The notes beneath the pieces were generated by a model. It saw nothing but the letters and a program-made list of their open reading frames with translations, ran no database searches and was not told the DNA's origin. Positions 37,953 to 49,947 of a stretch of DNA of 64,000 bases are shown piece after piece. Origin of the DNA: Acidovorax defluvii (GTDB lineage Bacteria; Pseudomonadota; Gammaproteobacteria; Burkholderiales; Burkholderiaceae_C); the NCBI GenBank assembly GCA_003268905.1, contig QLTU01000007.1, forward strand, positions 62,001 through 126,000. Reading direction: 5' to 3'. The stretch's first letter is position 1, and every line of letters begins with the position of its first letter. The position numbers were made by a program, and so were the translations under genes.

Positions 37953-38723
37953 TCACGCTTGTTTTTGCTTGCGGCGCGATGCAGCCGCCGCACCCGCCAG
38001 GGCCAGGCCCAGCAGGGCCAGGGAGCCCGGCTCGGGAACCTGAATGGACTCCACCTTCACCACCATGTCCTGGAAGTCATTGTCGGTGCCGTCTTCAAAG
38101 GCAAAAATCCAGTTGGTCGATGTGCCGCCCTGGAACGCCAGAAAATCGGTGACTCCGCCCTGGTTCAGGCTGTCAATGGAATAGGCGATTTTTCCCGCAC
38201 CTGTGGCGAAATAAAAGCCGAAGCTGTCGGGATTGATCAGCGCGTTGGAGAAGAGGCCGCAATTGACCTGTGTGCCGCACGCGCTCTGGAAGGTGGGGCC
38301 AGCGGAAATGATCATCTGACCATCGCCGATCCCGATGCCGACGGCACTTTGCTGCAGTGTGTTGGGCGCCCCTACCGCACCGCCAAAAAACAGGTCAACG
38401 GTGTAAATGCTGGAGGTATCGGTACCAAACCACATGCCAAATTTCTGGCTGGCAGCGCCACCGGTCTGTTCGATGATCAACGTAGGAATGGTGGTGGCCG
38501 AACCCGTCGCAGAGCCCCACAGGCCTGCCGCGCTCTGGTTGTTGGCCGCGCTCACCGCGCCGGTGCCAAACACGCTGTTCAAAACGGTTTGCAGTGATTG
38601 CTCGCCTGCAGGGGTGGCACCAAGAACCACGGGGCGCACGTTGGTGTTGACAATCGGCACCGCATGAACGGCTGCAGAAATGAACATGCCGGCGACGATG
38701 GCTGCAACGGTTTTGAATTTCAT
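37953..38723 (-). CDS. PEP-CTERM sorted extracellular protein
   Basis: A 256-residue exported protein. A signal peptide ends near SAAVHA. The C-terminus has VPEPGSLALLGLALAGAAAASRR: the PEP motif, a hydrophobic helix and a basic tail, the sorting signal recognised by exosortase EpsH/XrtA-type enzymes. The body is rich in Gly, Asn, Ser and Thr with few charges and one C-x5-C pair; I recognise no catalytic domain. It is probably surface-exposed or in exopolysaccharide. No exosortase gene is in the window. Confidence 0.85.
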   Translation of the reverse strand: MKFKTVAAIVAGMFISAAVHAVPIVNTNVRPVVLGATPAGEQSLQTVLNSVFGTGAVSAANNQSAAGLWGSATGSATTIPTLIIEQTGGAASQKFGMWFGTDTSSIYTVDLFFGGAVGAPNTLQQSAVGIGIGDGQMIISAGPTFQSACGTQVNCGLFSNALINPDSFGFYFATGAGKIAYSIDSLNQGGVTDFLAFQGGTSTNWIFAFEDGTDNDFQDMVVKVESIQVPEPGSLALLGLALAGAAAASRRKQKQA

Positions 38724-38883
38724 GGCCTGAACCCCTTGTATGTAACCACTGAAAACTGCGGTTTCAACTTACAAAAGCACACACCATGCCATCCAATGAA
38801 ATCAATGACTTACGCGAAAATTTACCTCGGATTGTAAAAATATCCGACGCCTTTTACCCCTTTGGCATCAGCCCCCGCTGACG

Positions 38884-38911
38884 AACGAAAGCCCCGCATG
38901 CGGGGCTTTCG
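38884..38911. terminator. Hairpin terminator after metH
   Basis: GAAAGCCCCGC-AT-GCGGGGCTTTC is an almost perfect stem (38887-38909) that lies 70 bp beyond the metH stop. It would end the minus-strand metH transcript. Confidence 0.65.
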
Positions 38912-38920
38912 AATTTTCAT

Positions 38921-38977
38921 AGAAAACGGCCTCTAGCGCTTTAGCAGCAAGCGCCATTAGCTATTATTTAAATAGCA

Positions 38978-38985
<8 letters not shown>
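38921..38985 (-). repeat. Short dispersed intergenic repeat, copy 4
   Basis: Inverse orientation; contains GGCCTCTAGCGCTTTAGCAGCAAGCGC and AGCTATTATTTAAATAGC. It overlaps the very end of metH, including its stop region. Confidence 0.7.
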
Positions 38986-41743
<2,758 letters not shown>

Positions 41744-41862
41744 AGGGCTCACCTGTGCAGAAACAGCGGAATAACAGGTGAGCGTCGTTGCGAAGAAAAG
41801 GCCCCAAGCCTGACGGTGCCACCGTTCATCCGGTGGGCCGCTGCAACGCTCCTTGGGAGCCG
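41744..41862 (-). ncRNA. SAH riboswitch controlling metH
   Basis: The minus-strand leader contains CCAAGGAGCGTTGCAGCGGCC, a hairpin, GGCTTGGGG and then CGCAACGACGCTCACC, in the order and spacing of the S-adenosylhomocysteine riboswitch of beta/gammaproteobacteria. The aptamer is about 41774-41862. The segment GCTCACCTGT (minus strand, 41783-41774) is exactly complementary to ACAGGTGAGC (41756-41747), which holds the metH ribosome site. This suggests that free RNA hides the ribosome site and SAH binding frees it, an ON switch. The match is by eye, not covariance model. Confidence 0.8.
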
Positions 41863-41960
41863 GCAATTTTACGTGCAGCCCGGCCGCTCGTGCAGGGGGC
41901 CGCCGCGAGGGCGTTTCGCGCAACGGCCAGCCCGGGCGGGCCATCGCACCGAATTTAGAT

Positions 41961-42025
41961 TAAAACCGGCTGAAAGCCTTTTGCAGAAAGCGCCAGCAGC
42001 TATGTTAAAAATAGCATCCGATTCC
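41961..42025 (-). repeat. Short dispersed intergenic repeat, copy 5
   Basis: A more diverged copy with GAAAGCCTTTTGCAGAAAGCGCC and CAGCTATGTTAAAAATAGC, between metH and the PACE gene. Confidence 0.6.
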
Positions 42026-42043
42026 GACACCGGTGCAGGGGGT

Positions 42044-42526
42044 TTACGCGGCGCCCTGTGCCGAAGCAGGCAGCCCAAACACGCGGTCAAACGCCCAGTT
42101 GAAGACAAAGGTGTAGCAAAGAAAGAAGACGATGAGCGCAAGGTCCATCACAAAGGCATCCCACAGGCTCACCTTGAACCACCAGGCAAACAGCGGCACC
42201 AGCGTGAAGACCAGCCCGCCCTCGAACCCGATGGCGTGCGCCACCCGGCGCGTCACGCTGCGCCCGCGCACTGTCTGGCGCGACTCCCAGCGCTCAAAGG
42301 CCCAGTTGAACACCACGTTCCACAGCACGGCAATGGCCGACGCAGCCACTGCCACCACACTGGAGTGCCCTGCGCCCTGCCCGGAGAGCTGCGCCAGCCC
42401 CGCCGTGGCCACCGCGATGGCGATCAGTTCATACAAGGTGACATAAAGAACGCGGCGCCACGGGCCCTGCAGCCCCTGAGGGGCTGGCGTACCGGGGGCG
42501 GCGGGAGAAGTCTGGGTGAAAGGCAT
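42044..42526 (-). CDS. PACE-family multidrug/biocide efflux protein
   Basis: A 160-residue membrane protein with two tandem bacterial transmembrane pair (BTP) repeats, each made of two helices (LYVTLYELIAIAVATAG / VLWNVVFNWAFERWE and GFEGGLVFTLVPLFAWW / CYTFVFNWAFDRVF). The duplicated FNWAF..R motif is diagnostic of AceI-like PACE proteins, proton-coupled exporters of biocides such as chlorhexidine or of short diamines. A LysR-type regulator is divergent 70 bp away, the usual arrangement. Confidence 0.9.
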   Translation of the reverse strand: MPFTQTSPAAPGTPAPQGLQGPWRRVLYVTLYELIAIAVATAGLAQLSGQGAGHSSVVAVAASAIAVLWNVVFNWAFERWESRQTVRGRSVTRRVAHAIGFEGGLVFTLVPLFAWWFKVSLWDAFVMDLALIVFFLCYTFVFNWAFDRVFGLPASAQGAA

Positions 42527-42548
42527 GGGGCGACTTTATGTGTGTATT

Positions 42549-42567
42549 GCTGATATATAAAGTCAGC
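42549..42567. promoter_or_regulatory. Candidate LysR operator in PACE/LysR intergenic region
   Basis: GCTGA-N9-TCAGC is an inverted repeat with an AT-rich centre (TATATAAAG) in the middle of the 70-bp divergent promoter. Confidence 0.4.
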
Positions 42568-42596
42568 TTGTTTCAGTTTTTCTGATAATTGAGCCC

Positions 42597-43535
42597 ATGG
42601 CTTTTTCTTCTGACAGCGTGCAGGTGTTTTTGGCGGTGCTGGACCGGGGTTCGTTTTCGGCGGCCGCGCGCGCGCTTTCGCGGGTGCCGTCGGCCGTGAG
42701 CATGACCATTGCGCACCTGGAGGCCGAGCTCAATGTGCAGCTTTTCGACCGCAGCGGGCGCGAGCCCCGCCCCACCGCCGCCGCCCGCGCACTGGAGCCC
42801 CAGGCGCGGCTGCTGGCCGGGCAGTTGCAGCAGCTCAACGCCCAGGCGCTGGCCCTCACCCAGGGGCTGGAAGAGCGGCTGACGCTGGCCATTGCCCCCG
42901 AGCTGCTGGCCGCCCGCTGGACGGGTCCGCTGGCTGCGTTGGCATCGGAATACCCGCTGCTGCAGGCAGAGGTGCTGGCCGCGCCGCAGGTGGATGCGCT
43001 GGCGCTGCTGCACAGCGGGCGGGCGCAGCTGGCGCTCGTGTTCGAGCGGCCCAGCATCGACGGGCGCGAGGGGTTTCAGGAAGTGGGCAGCGAAACCCTG
43101 GTGGCCGTGATGGCCAGCCAGCACCCGGTGCTGGCCGCCGCACGCGCCGCCGCAGCCGCGCGGGGCGAGGCACCCGAGCGCGCCCTGCTGCGCGAAGAAC
43201 ACCTCACCACCACGCGCCAGATCGTGGTGGCAAGCCGCGACCTGGCGCAGACCGACCCCCGCTTTGTGTTTGCCCGCCACCACTGGCGCACCGACAACCA
43301 CCTGGCCGCGCTGGGCCTGATCGAAGCCGGGCTGGGCTGGGGCTGGCAGCCGCGCGCGCTGGTGCAACCGCGCATCGCCGCCGGGTCGCTGGTGGAGATG
43401 CCGTTTGAAAACCTCAGCAACGGCGTGGCGCTGTGGGTGGACGTGGTGTGGTCCAAAGAGCGCCCGCTGGGCCTGGGCGCGCGGCGCTTTGTGCAGCTGA
43501 TTGCGCAGCAGGGTGAATCGGGTGCGGCGGCGTGA
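42597..43535 (+). CDS. LysR-family regulator of the PACE exporter
   Basis: A 312-residue LysR regulator. The winged helix-turn-helix covers about residues 5-62 (VFLAVLDRGSFSAAARALSRVPSAVSMTIAHLEAELNVQLFDR). A periplasmic-binding-like effector domain follows. It is divergent from the PACE gene, so by analogy with AceR it should activate the exporter in response to its substrate (inference). Confidence 0.88.
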   Translation: MAFSSDSVQVFLAVLDRGSFSAAARALSRVPSAVSMTIAHLEAELNVQLFDRSGREPRPTAAARALEPQARLLAGQLQQLNAQALALTQGLEERLTLAIAPELLAARWTGPLAALASEYPLLQAEVLAAPQVDALALLHSGRAQLALVFERPSIDGREGFQEVGSETLVAVMASQHPVLAAARAAAAARGEAPERALLREEHLTTTRQIVVASRDLAQTDPRFVFARHHWRTDNHLAALGLIEAGLGWGWQPRALVQPRIAAGSLVEMPFENLSNGVALWVDVVWSKERPLGLGARRFVQLIAQQGESGAAA

Positions 43536-43539
43536 ATAT

Positions 43540-43605
43540 GGTTAAAAATAGGCTGCAGCGCTTATGCAGCAAGCGCAAACAGCTACGATTTATATAGCAT
43601 TGAAT
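43540..43605 (-). repeat. Short dispersed intergenic repeat, copy 6
   Basis: Contains CTGCAGCGCTTATGCAGCAAGCGC and CAGCTACGATTTATATAGC, between the LysR and PPK2 genes. Confidence 0.65.
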
Positions 43606-43685
43606 GTCGCGCTTTTGCGGAAAGCGCGCATTGACCCCCCCGCCACATTGCGCCAAGCTGGCAGCCCAACCCCAAGAAAACAGCC

Positions 43686-44552
<867 letters not shown>

Positions 44553-44564
44553 TTCGGCTCAATA

Positions 44565-44615
44565 CCATAAATGGCTACAGCGCAATACCATCAAGCGCTA
44601 ACAGCTATGTTTTAG
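44565..44615 (-). repeat. Short dispersed intergenic repeat, copy 7
   Basis: Contains GGCTACAGCGCAATACCATCAAGCGCTAACAGCTATG in pieces, just after the PPK2 gene. The rest of the gap up to 44751 shows no gene. Confidence 0.6.
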
Positions 44616-44751
44616 TGAGCAAAAAGGCGGTGCCGAGGCGTTGACGAATTATGCAAACGGCGCATAACTCCGTAACACTCCGGCCTTGGACAGGTGGGCG
44701 GGGCAGGCATAAGCTTGCTGGCTTGAACACATCCCACAAGGAACCACCGCC

Positions 44752-46065
44752 ATGACGCTTTCCACCGGAACGCCCGGCAGCATCGCCAGCACCCACACCC
44801 TGCCGTCGTACCTCGACGCCAACCACCTCGGCCCATGGGGCAACTACCTGCAGCAGGTAGACCGGGTCACACCCTACCTGGGCAGCCTGGCCCGCTGGGT
44901 GGAGACGCTCAAGCGCCCCAAGCGCATCCTGATCGTGGACGTGCCGATCGAGCTGGACAACGGCACCATTGCCCACTTCGAGGGCTACCGCGTGCAGCAC
45001 AACCTGAGCCGCGGCCCGGGCAAAGGCGGCGTGCGTTTTCACCAGGACGTGACGTTGTCGGAAGTGATGGCGCTGTCGGCCTGGATGTCGGTGAAGAACG
45101 CTGCGGTGAATGTGCCCTACGGCGGCGCCAAGGGCGGCATCCGCGTGGACCCCAAGAAGCTCTCGATGGGTGAGCTGGAGCGCCTGACGCGCCGCTATAC
45201 CAGCGAGATCGGGCTGCTGATTGGCCCATCCAAGGACATTCCCGCGCCCGACGTGAACACCAACGGCCAGATCATGGCCTGGATGATGGACACGTACTCG
45301 ATGAACACCGGCGCCACCGCCACCGGCGTGGTCACCGGCAAGCCGGTGGACCTGGGCGGCTCGCTGGGCCGCGTCGAGGCCACCGGCCGCGGCGTGTTCA
45401 CCGTGGGCGTGGAGGCCGCCAAGCTGACCGGCATGCCAATCGAAGGCGCGCGCCTGGCCGTGCAGGGCTTTGGCAACGTGGGCGGGACCGCAGGCAAGCT
45501 GTTTGCCGAAGCCGGTGCCAAGGTGGTGGCCGTGCAGGACCACACTGGCACCATCTTCAACGGCAACGGCCTCGATGTGCCCGCCCTGCTGGCCCATGTG
45601 AAGGCGAGCGGCGGCGTGGGCGGCTTTGCCGGCGCCGACGCCCTGGCCAATGACGACTTCTGGGCGGTGGACTGCGAAATCCTCATCCCCGCGGCGCTGG
45701 AAGGCCAGATCACCAAGGACAACGCGGGACAGATCAAGGCCAAGATGGTGATCGAGGGCGCCAACGGCCCCACGACGACCGAGGCCGACGACATCCTGCA
45801 CGACAAGGGCGTGCTGGTGCTGCCCGACGTGATCGCCAACGCTGGCGGCGTGACCGTGAGCTACTTTGAGTGGGTGCAGGATTTCTCCAGCTTCTTCTGG
45901 AGCGAGGACGAGATCAACGCCCGCCTGGTGCGCATCATGCAAGAGGCCTTTGCGGGCATCTGGCAGGTGGCCCAGGAGCACAAGGTGAGCCTGCGCACCG
46001 CCACCTTCATCGTGGCCTGCCAGCGCATCCTGCATGCGCGCGAGATGCGCGGTTTGTACCCCTGA
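44752..46065 (+). CDS. Glutamate dehydrogenase
   Basis: A 437-residue enzyme that interconverts glutamate and 2-oxoglutarate plus ammonium. The catalytic-lysine motif [17 protein letters not shown] is near residue 122-138, and the NAD(P)-binding [15 protein letters not shown] lies in the second domain. The C-terminal [17 protein letters not shown] is typical of the GdhA/RocG-like hexameric type. Cofactor preference is not clear. AAGGAACC precedes the ATG. It links functionally to the nitrogen operon at 7.5-10 kb, though not by operon. Confidence 0.94.
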   Translation: MTLSTGTPGSIASTHTLPSYLDANHLGPWGNYLQQVDRVTPYLGSLARWVETLKRPKRILIVDVPIELDNGTIAHFEGYRVQHNLSRGPGKGGVRFHQDVTLSEVMALSAWMSVKNAAVNVPYGGAKGGIRVDPKKLSMGELERLTRRYTSEIGLLIGPSKDIPAPDVNTNGQIMAWMMDTYSMNTGATATGVVTGKPVDLGGSLGRVEATGRGVFTVGVEAAKLTGMPIEGARLAVQGFGNVGGTAGKLFAEAGAKVVAVQDHTGTIFNGNGLDVPALLAHVKASGGVGGFAGADALANDDFWAVDCEILIPAALEGQITKDNAGQIKAKMVIEGANGPTTTEADDILHDKGVLVLPDVIANAGGVTVSYFEWVQDFSSFFWSEDEINARLVRIMQEAFAGIWQVAQEHKVSLRTATFIVACQRILHAREMRGLYP

Positions 46066-46094
46066 TCGCAGCCGGATTCGGGTAGTCGGGCTGG

Positions 46095-47210
46095 CTACCC
46101 GGTGACGTCTTTTCCGCCCGGTTCCGCGACTGACGGATCAGGCACCTCGGCTCCCAAAGCCACCGAGGGCGCCACCGCCCCCACGCAGTGCAGCGCCAGG
46201 CAAAAGGGCTGCTCGCACTCGGCCCGCCCGGCATAGGGGCAGCCGGGGGTGTGGCACAGCCCGCGTTCACCGCTGCGGGCCTTGTCTTCTTCGCGCGGTA
46301 CCTGCCCGCTGGCCTGCAGCGCCGCCATGTGCACCCAAGGGTCCAGGCGCATTTGCATGTCACGCCCATACACCTGGGCCGCCTGCTGCGGCTGAAAATC
46401 CATCACCAGCAGCGCGCTGGTGCGCGCGGCAGCGGGCTCGGAGCCCAGCAACACCAGCGCCACCACGCCCGACTGCAGGGCCTGTGGCGGTCCGGCAAAC
46501 GCGGCCTGCAACGGTGCGGCTGAAGCCGTGGCTGCGGGCGCCGCAGCCAGGGACGGTGACTGGGCCTGCAACCACGCCGCCGGCACCCGCAGCGTCAGCG
46601 AGAAACCGCGTGCACCCTCGGGCGTGAGCACCGATCCCTGGCGCACCAGCCAGTTTTGCATTGGCGGCAACAAGGCGTCATCACGGCCGTCCAGCGCACG
46701 GGCCAGATCGGCAGGCCAGGGTTGCGCCCGCGTTACCTGCTGGGGCAACACCGAGGCCGTGAGCTGCTGCACCAGGGCGCCCACCATGCTGCGCAGCGGC
46801 GCAGGCAACCCGCTGGTGGGCCAGGCAGGCAGCAGGGGCGCAGCGCTGGAGGGGGCACCCAAACCCTGGGACGACAGCGGTGATGTGTGTTGTGCACCGG
46901 TGCCTGCGCGTTCGCCAGAACCCGCCAGGACCGATGGCGCATCGCCCAGGCCTTGCCGGGCCTGCGGCGACAGGCTCACACGGTCCGTTTGCGCAGGCAG
47001 TGGTGGCTGCGCGAACGCAGAAGCCACCTGGGAAGGCACTGCGGGCGTGCCCGGCGCGGGCGCCCCCGGCAACGCCTCTGGGGCTGGCAACGGCGCAGCC
47101 CCTTCGCGCTCGCCCCCCAGCAGCATGGCCTGCCGCTGCACAGCCGCTTGCGCCAGCGCCTGTGCCACGGGCGGCTGGGGGGTGCGGGGAGGATCCATGC
47201 GGATGGACAT
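46095..47210 (-). CDS. Ala/Pro-rich protein with C-terminal cysteine cluster
   Basis: A 371-residue protein of unknown function. Residues 1 to ~130 are Ala/Pro/Gln-rich and hold the short motif DRVSLSPQARQ, which recalls flagellar hook-length control (FliK-like) proteins. A middle folded part (about 150-310) has FSLTLRVPAAWLQ and GVVALVLLGSEPAAARTSALLVMDF. The C-terminus has a Cys/His cluster (GLCHTPGCPYAGRAECEQPFCLALHC) that could bind metal. No signal peptide and no flagellar genes are near. It ends 29 bp from gdhA, convergent. Confidence 0.6.
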   Translation of the reverse strand: MSIRMDPPRTPQPPVAQALAQAAVQRQAMLLGGEREGAAPLPAPEALPGAPAPGTPAVPSQVASAFAQPPLPAQTDRVSLSPQARQGLGDAPSVLAGSGERAGTGAQHTSPLSSQGLGAPSSAAPLLPAWPTSGLPAPLRSMVGALVQQLTASVLPQQVTRAQPWPADLARALDGRDDALLPPMQNWLVRQGSVLTPEGARGFSLTLRVPAAWLQAQSPSLAAAPAATASAAPLQAAFAGPPQALQSGVVALVLLGSEPAAARTSALLVMDFQPQQAAQVYGRDMQMRLDPWVHMAALQASGQVPREEDKARSGERGLCHTPGCPYAGRAECEQPFCLALHCVGAVAPSVALGAEVPDPSVAEPGGKDVTG

Positions 47211-47354
47211 GGCAGGGCTAAATGTTGTGACAGGGTGCGCGCCAAGGGTTCAGTGCGCCACAGATTTTGCGGGGTTTGGCAGCCGTTGGCTACTGCAGGC
47301 GCCCCGATGCGGTGGCAGACCCCCGCCACACGACGCGGCAGTGTGGCCGCTGCG

Positions 47355-48032
47355 TCACTCGACCCGGTTCCACTCCAGCGCGCGGCTGCGCCAGTGCTCT
47401 TCGATGGTCTGGGTGAAGTCGGCACGCACCAGCTTGGCCCGCTGCTCCAGCCAGTCGGCGTTCTCGCGCCGGATTACGATGCCTTCGAGGTTGCCCTGGC
47501 GAAACTGGCTGTGCGTGGCGTGCACCCGTTCGCGCAACTGGTCCAGATCCACCGGCCCGGCATGCAGGCATGGCACGGTCGCGAACCCCATGCGCGCCGC
47601 CCATGCGTTGCGCCGCGTGGTGCTCCAAAACCGGCCGGTGCTGCGGTCGTACACATCAAACAGCAGCCACCAATCGGGCAGCGCGGCGTAGTCGAGTGAG
47701 TGGCGGGCGGCGCACCATTCACCAAACGCCACCAGGTCGGTGCCCAGCGCATCAAACAGCTTGTCTTCGTGTGCGGCCAGCCAGGGGCCGAGCCGGGCAA
47801 ACTGGCCATGAAAGGGCTGCGGCAGATACTGCCCGCGGTTTTGCGCGCGCAGCACACCGTCGGGTGACACCGAAAACCCCAGGTTGGCGCCATCGAGCTT
47901 TTCTTCCAGCACCACCTCGCCGGCCAGCAGCTCTTGCGCCTCGTCGGGCGAAAGCACCTTGTCGTCGCGTGGCGCGCCGGTGGCCAGCCACGCAATGTGC
48001 GGGGTGTGCGGGAAACGGAAGAAATCAGTCAT
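47355..48032 (-). CDS. RNA ligase (Rnl2-like nucleotidyltransferase)
   Basis: A 225-residue protein with the ordered motifs of covalent nucleotidyltransferases: I, EEKLDGANLGF with the AMP-accepting Lys45; III, FGEWCA (103-108); IIIa, WWLLFDVYD (121-129); IV, EGIVIRRE (183-190); V, QRAKLVR (197-203). This is the RNA_ligase family (T4 Rnl2-like core) and should seal 3'-OH/5'-phosphate RNA ends. The C-terminal specificity domain of phage Rnl2 is missing. The ATG overlaps the PIN-gene stop in ATGACTGA, so it is the third gene of a coupled ATPase-nuclease-ligase operon. Confidence 0.85.
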   Translation of the reverse strand: MTDFFRFPHTPHIAWLATGAPRDDKVLSPDEAQELLAGEVVLEEKLDGANLGFSVSPDGVLRAQNRGQYLPQPFHGQFARLGPWLAAHEDKLFDALGTDLVAFGEWCAARHSLDYAALPDWWLLFDVYDRSTGRFWSTTRRNAWAARMGFATVPCLHAGPVDLDQLRERVHATHSQFRQGNLEGIVIRRENADWLEQRAKLVRADFTQTIEEHWRSRALEWNRVE

Positions 48033-48600
48033 ATCGGGCCTTTTTTCCATGCTTGGTGTGCCAACGCGCCACCAGCCAGTCGTTCAACAAATTCTCTACT
48101 TCCAGGCCCACCACCCGCAGTGCCTTCTGGCAGTCGAGCCAGTCGGTGTCGCTGGCATTGGTGAGCTTGCAGGCGCTGCCCAGCGCAAGCGCGGCCAGGG
48201 CTGCTGCCACCATCTTGCGGTCGGCCAGGTCGGTCACGGCGCTGGCCAGATCCGGCGGCAGAACGGCGTTGCCATCGGCATCGGGCTGCACATCCACCCA
48301 GACCACCTCGTTGCGGTCGATCTTGTGCATCATCACCAGCCAGCCGTAGTCCTGCTCGGAGAGCTTGTGCCCGTATTCGCCGCAGACGTGCCAGCCGGCG
48401 TCAAGCACGGCATGGCGCGCGGGGTCGGCCTCAAAGGCCTCCAGCCAGTCGAACACACGCTGGCGCAGCGCGGCGTCGTCCACCGGCGTACCCTCGGCCC
48501 GAAAAGGCGAACCCGCATCGGCGGCGCTGGCCACGATCAGCACGTTGGTGTCCACCAGCCGTGAGGCCGGCAGCGGCCCGCGGCTGTCAGGCTCCGCCAC
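48025..48600 (-). CDS. PIN-like domain nuclease (predicted)
   Basis: A 191-residue protein. LVDTNVLIVAS (Asp17), HVCGEY (Glu75), DLADRKMVAAAL (Asp127) and NASDTDWL (Asp151/Asp153) give the acidic residues of a PIN-type endoribonuclease in the right order. I chose GTG at 48600 because GGGAGG lies six bases upstream and because it places the PIN strand near the N-terminus; no ATG fits. It overlaps the ATPase gene by 14 bp and the RNA ligase gene by 8 bp, strong evidence for coupled translation. It is not a standard VapC: no antitoxin gene is adjacent. Confidence 0.72.
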   Translation of the reverse strand: MAEPDSRGPLPASRLVDTNVLIVASAADAGSPFRAEGTPVDDAALRQRVFDWLEAFEADPARHAVLDAGWHVCGEYGHKLSEQDYGWLVMMHKIDRNEVVWVDVQPDADGNAVLPPDLASAVTDLADRKMVAAALAALALGSACKLTNASDTDWLDCQKALRVVGLEVENLLNDWLVARWHTKHGKKARYD

Positions 48601-49879
48601 CGGCGGCCTCCCGCATGCGCTGCGCCCGGGCGCGCGCCTGCTCGCGCGCCTCGCCCATGGCATCGCCAAAAAAGCGCGGCGGCCAGTTGCGCACGGCGCC
48701 AAATTCGTCCACTTCGAGCGGCACCAGCACGGCGTTGGCGCCCTGCCGCTCCACAAACAGCATCTGGCATTGCGCGGTGGTCGTCTGGCGGCGCGCCAGC
48801 AGGGTCTGCATGCGTCGAAACAGGTGCTCGGAATGCGTCTCCACCAGAAACTGCACCCGGCGCTGCTGGCTGACTTCAGCAAACAGCTCGGCCAGCACCG
48901 CCTGGGCCAGCGGGTGCAGGTGGATCTCGGGCTCTTCGAGCAGCACCGTGCTGCCAGGCGGCACGCTGTAGGCCACGGTGAGCACCGGCAGCACCTGTGC
49001 CACGCCCACCCCCACGTCGCGCAGGTTGGCGGCCACGCCATCTTTGTGCACCAGCAGTTCGTAGCGGCTGGAGCGCCCCAGCTGGCGCACCTCGATGCGG
49101 TCGGCCAGGCCCATGCGCTGCAGCCCCGCCGACACGCTGCGCAACACCGCGCCCTGCCCCGCGCCCGGCTGCAAGGCATCGGACAGCAGGGCGTTGATGG
49201 CCTGCTGGCCCTCGGCCCCCACAGAGCCCGAACCGCCCTTGTTCCACACCTGGTCGCGCGCGGGCCGCTGGCGCAGCGGGCCCAGGTAAACAATGGCCTC
49301 CAGCTCGCGGCGCAGGGCCAGGCTCAGGTCTTGCAGATGGGCGCCATCGGGGCCCAGCAGGGCAATGGCCTCGGCCGAGAATGCAATCGAGCGCTCGGGC
49401 GCCAGGTGCAGCCCCTTGCCGCGTGGCCGGGGTTCGCCATCCACCCACACCGCATAGGCCCCGCGCTCCCGGCGCACAGCCCGAAACTCCCGCGCCACGG
49501 TGGACAGCGACAGCGCCTGCACCACCACGGCGCCGCTGGCCGTCTGGCCATAGCTGCAGGCAAACCGGCCCCGGCGCACGCGCTCGCCCTCGGGGCGCTT
49601 GAACTCCAGCACGATCTCGAACTGGCGCGGGGTCGCGCCGTGCGCCAGCACCGCATCAAAGCTGCCCAGGCTGACCATGTCGTGGGCTTCATCGCCCCCC
49701 AGGTTCAGGTGCACCGTGCGATCGGGCGCGGCCGCGGTCTGCTTGAGCAGCAGCAGGCTTTGCAGCAAGCTCGACTTGCCCGACGAGTTGCTGCCCAGCA
49801 GCATGGTGACCGGCGCCAGCCGCACCAGACCACTGTCGCGCCAGGCCTTGAAATTCTTGAGCTGCAGGTGCTGGATCAT
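48587..49879 (-). CDS. OLD/DUF3696-like AAA ATPase
   Basis: A 430-residue ABC/SMC-type ATPase. Walker A is GSNSSGKSS (29-37), the signature-like region is DVGVGVAQVLP (288-298), Walker B is VLLEEPEIHLHP (312-323), and the switch His lies in ETHSEHLF (347-354). The C-terminal VDEFGAVRNWPPRFFGD (390-406) matches the DUF3696-type end. There is no Toprim nuclease domain as in OLD proteins, so the downstream PIN protein may supply it. ATPases of this type drive several phage-defence systems. It begins 68 bp after metH1 on the same strand. Confidence 0.85.
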   Translation of the reverse strand: MIQHLQLKNFKAWRDSGLVRLAPVTMLLGSNSSGKSSLLQSLLLLKQTAAAPDRTVHLNLGGDEAHDMVSLGSFDAVLAHGATPRQFEIVLEFKRPEGERVRRGRFACSYGQTASGAVVVQALSLSTVAREFRAVRRERGAYAVWVDGEPRPRGKGLHLAPERSIAFSAEAIALLGPDGAHLQDLSLALRRELEAIVYLGPLRQRPARDQVWNKGGSGSVGAEGQQAINALLSDALQPGAGQGAVLRSVSAGLQRMGLADRIEVRQLGRSSRYELLVHKDGVAANLRDVGVGVAQVLPVLTVAYSVPPGSTVLLEEPEIHLHPLAQAVLAELFAEVSQQRRVQFLVETHSEHLFRRMQTLLARRQTTTAQCQMLFVERQGANAVLVPLEVDEFGAVRNWPPRFFGDAMGEAREQARARAQRMREAAGGGA

Positions 49880-49947
49880 GTGCGTCGATTCTCCGCGCCA
49901 AAGCGGCCAGTGGTCGCGTGCGGGCGCTGTGCCCGCTTCGGGTCGGT

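Noticed and set aside
48025-48600. VapC-type toxin of a toxin-antitoxin pair
   Set aside because: The protein is longer than typical VapC and there is no small antitoxin gene next to it; it is embedded between an ATPase and an RNA ligase.
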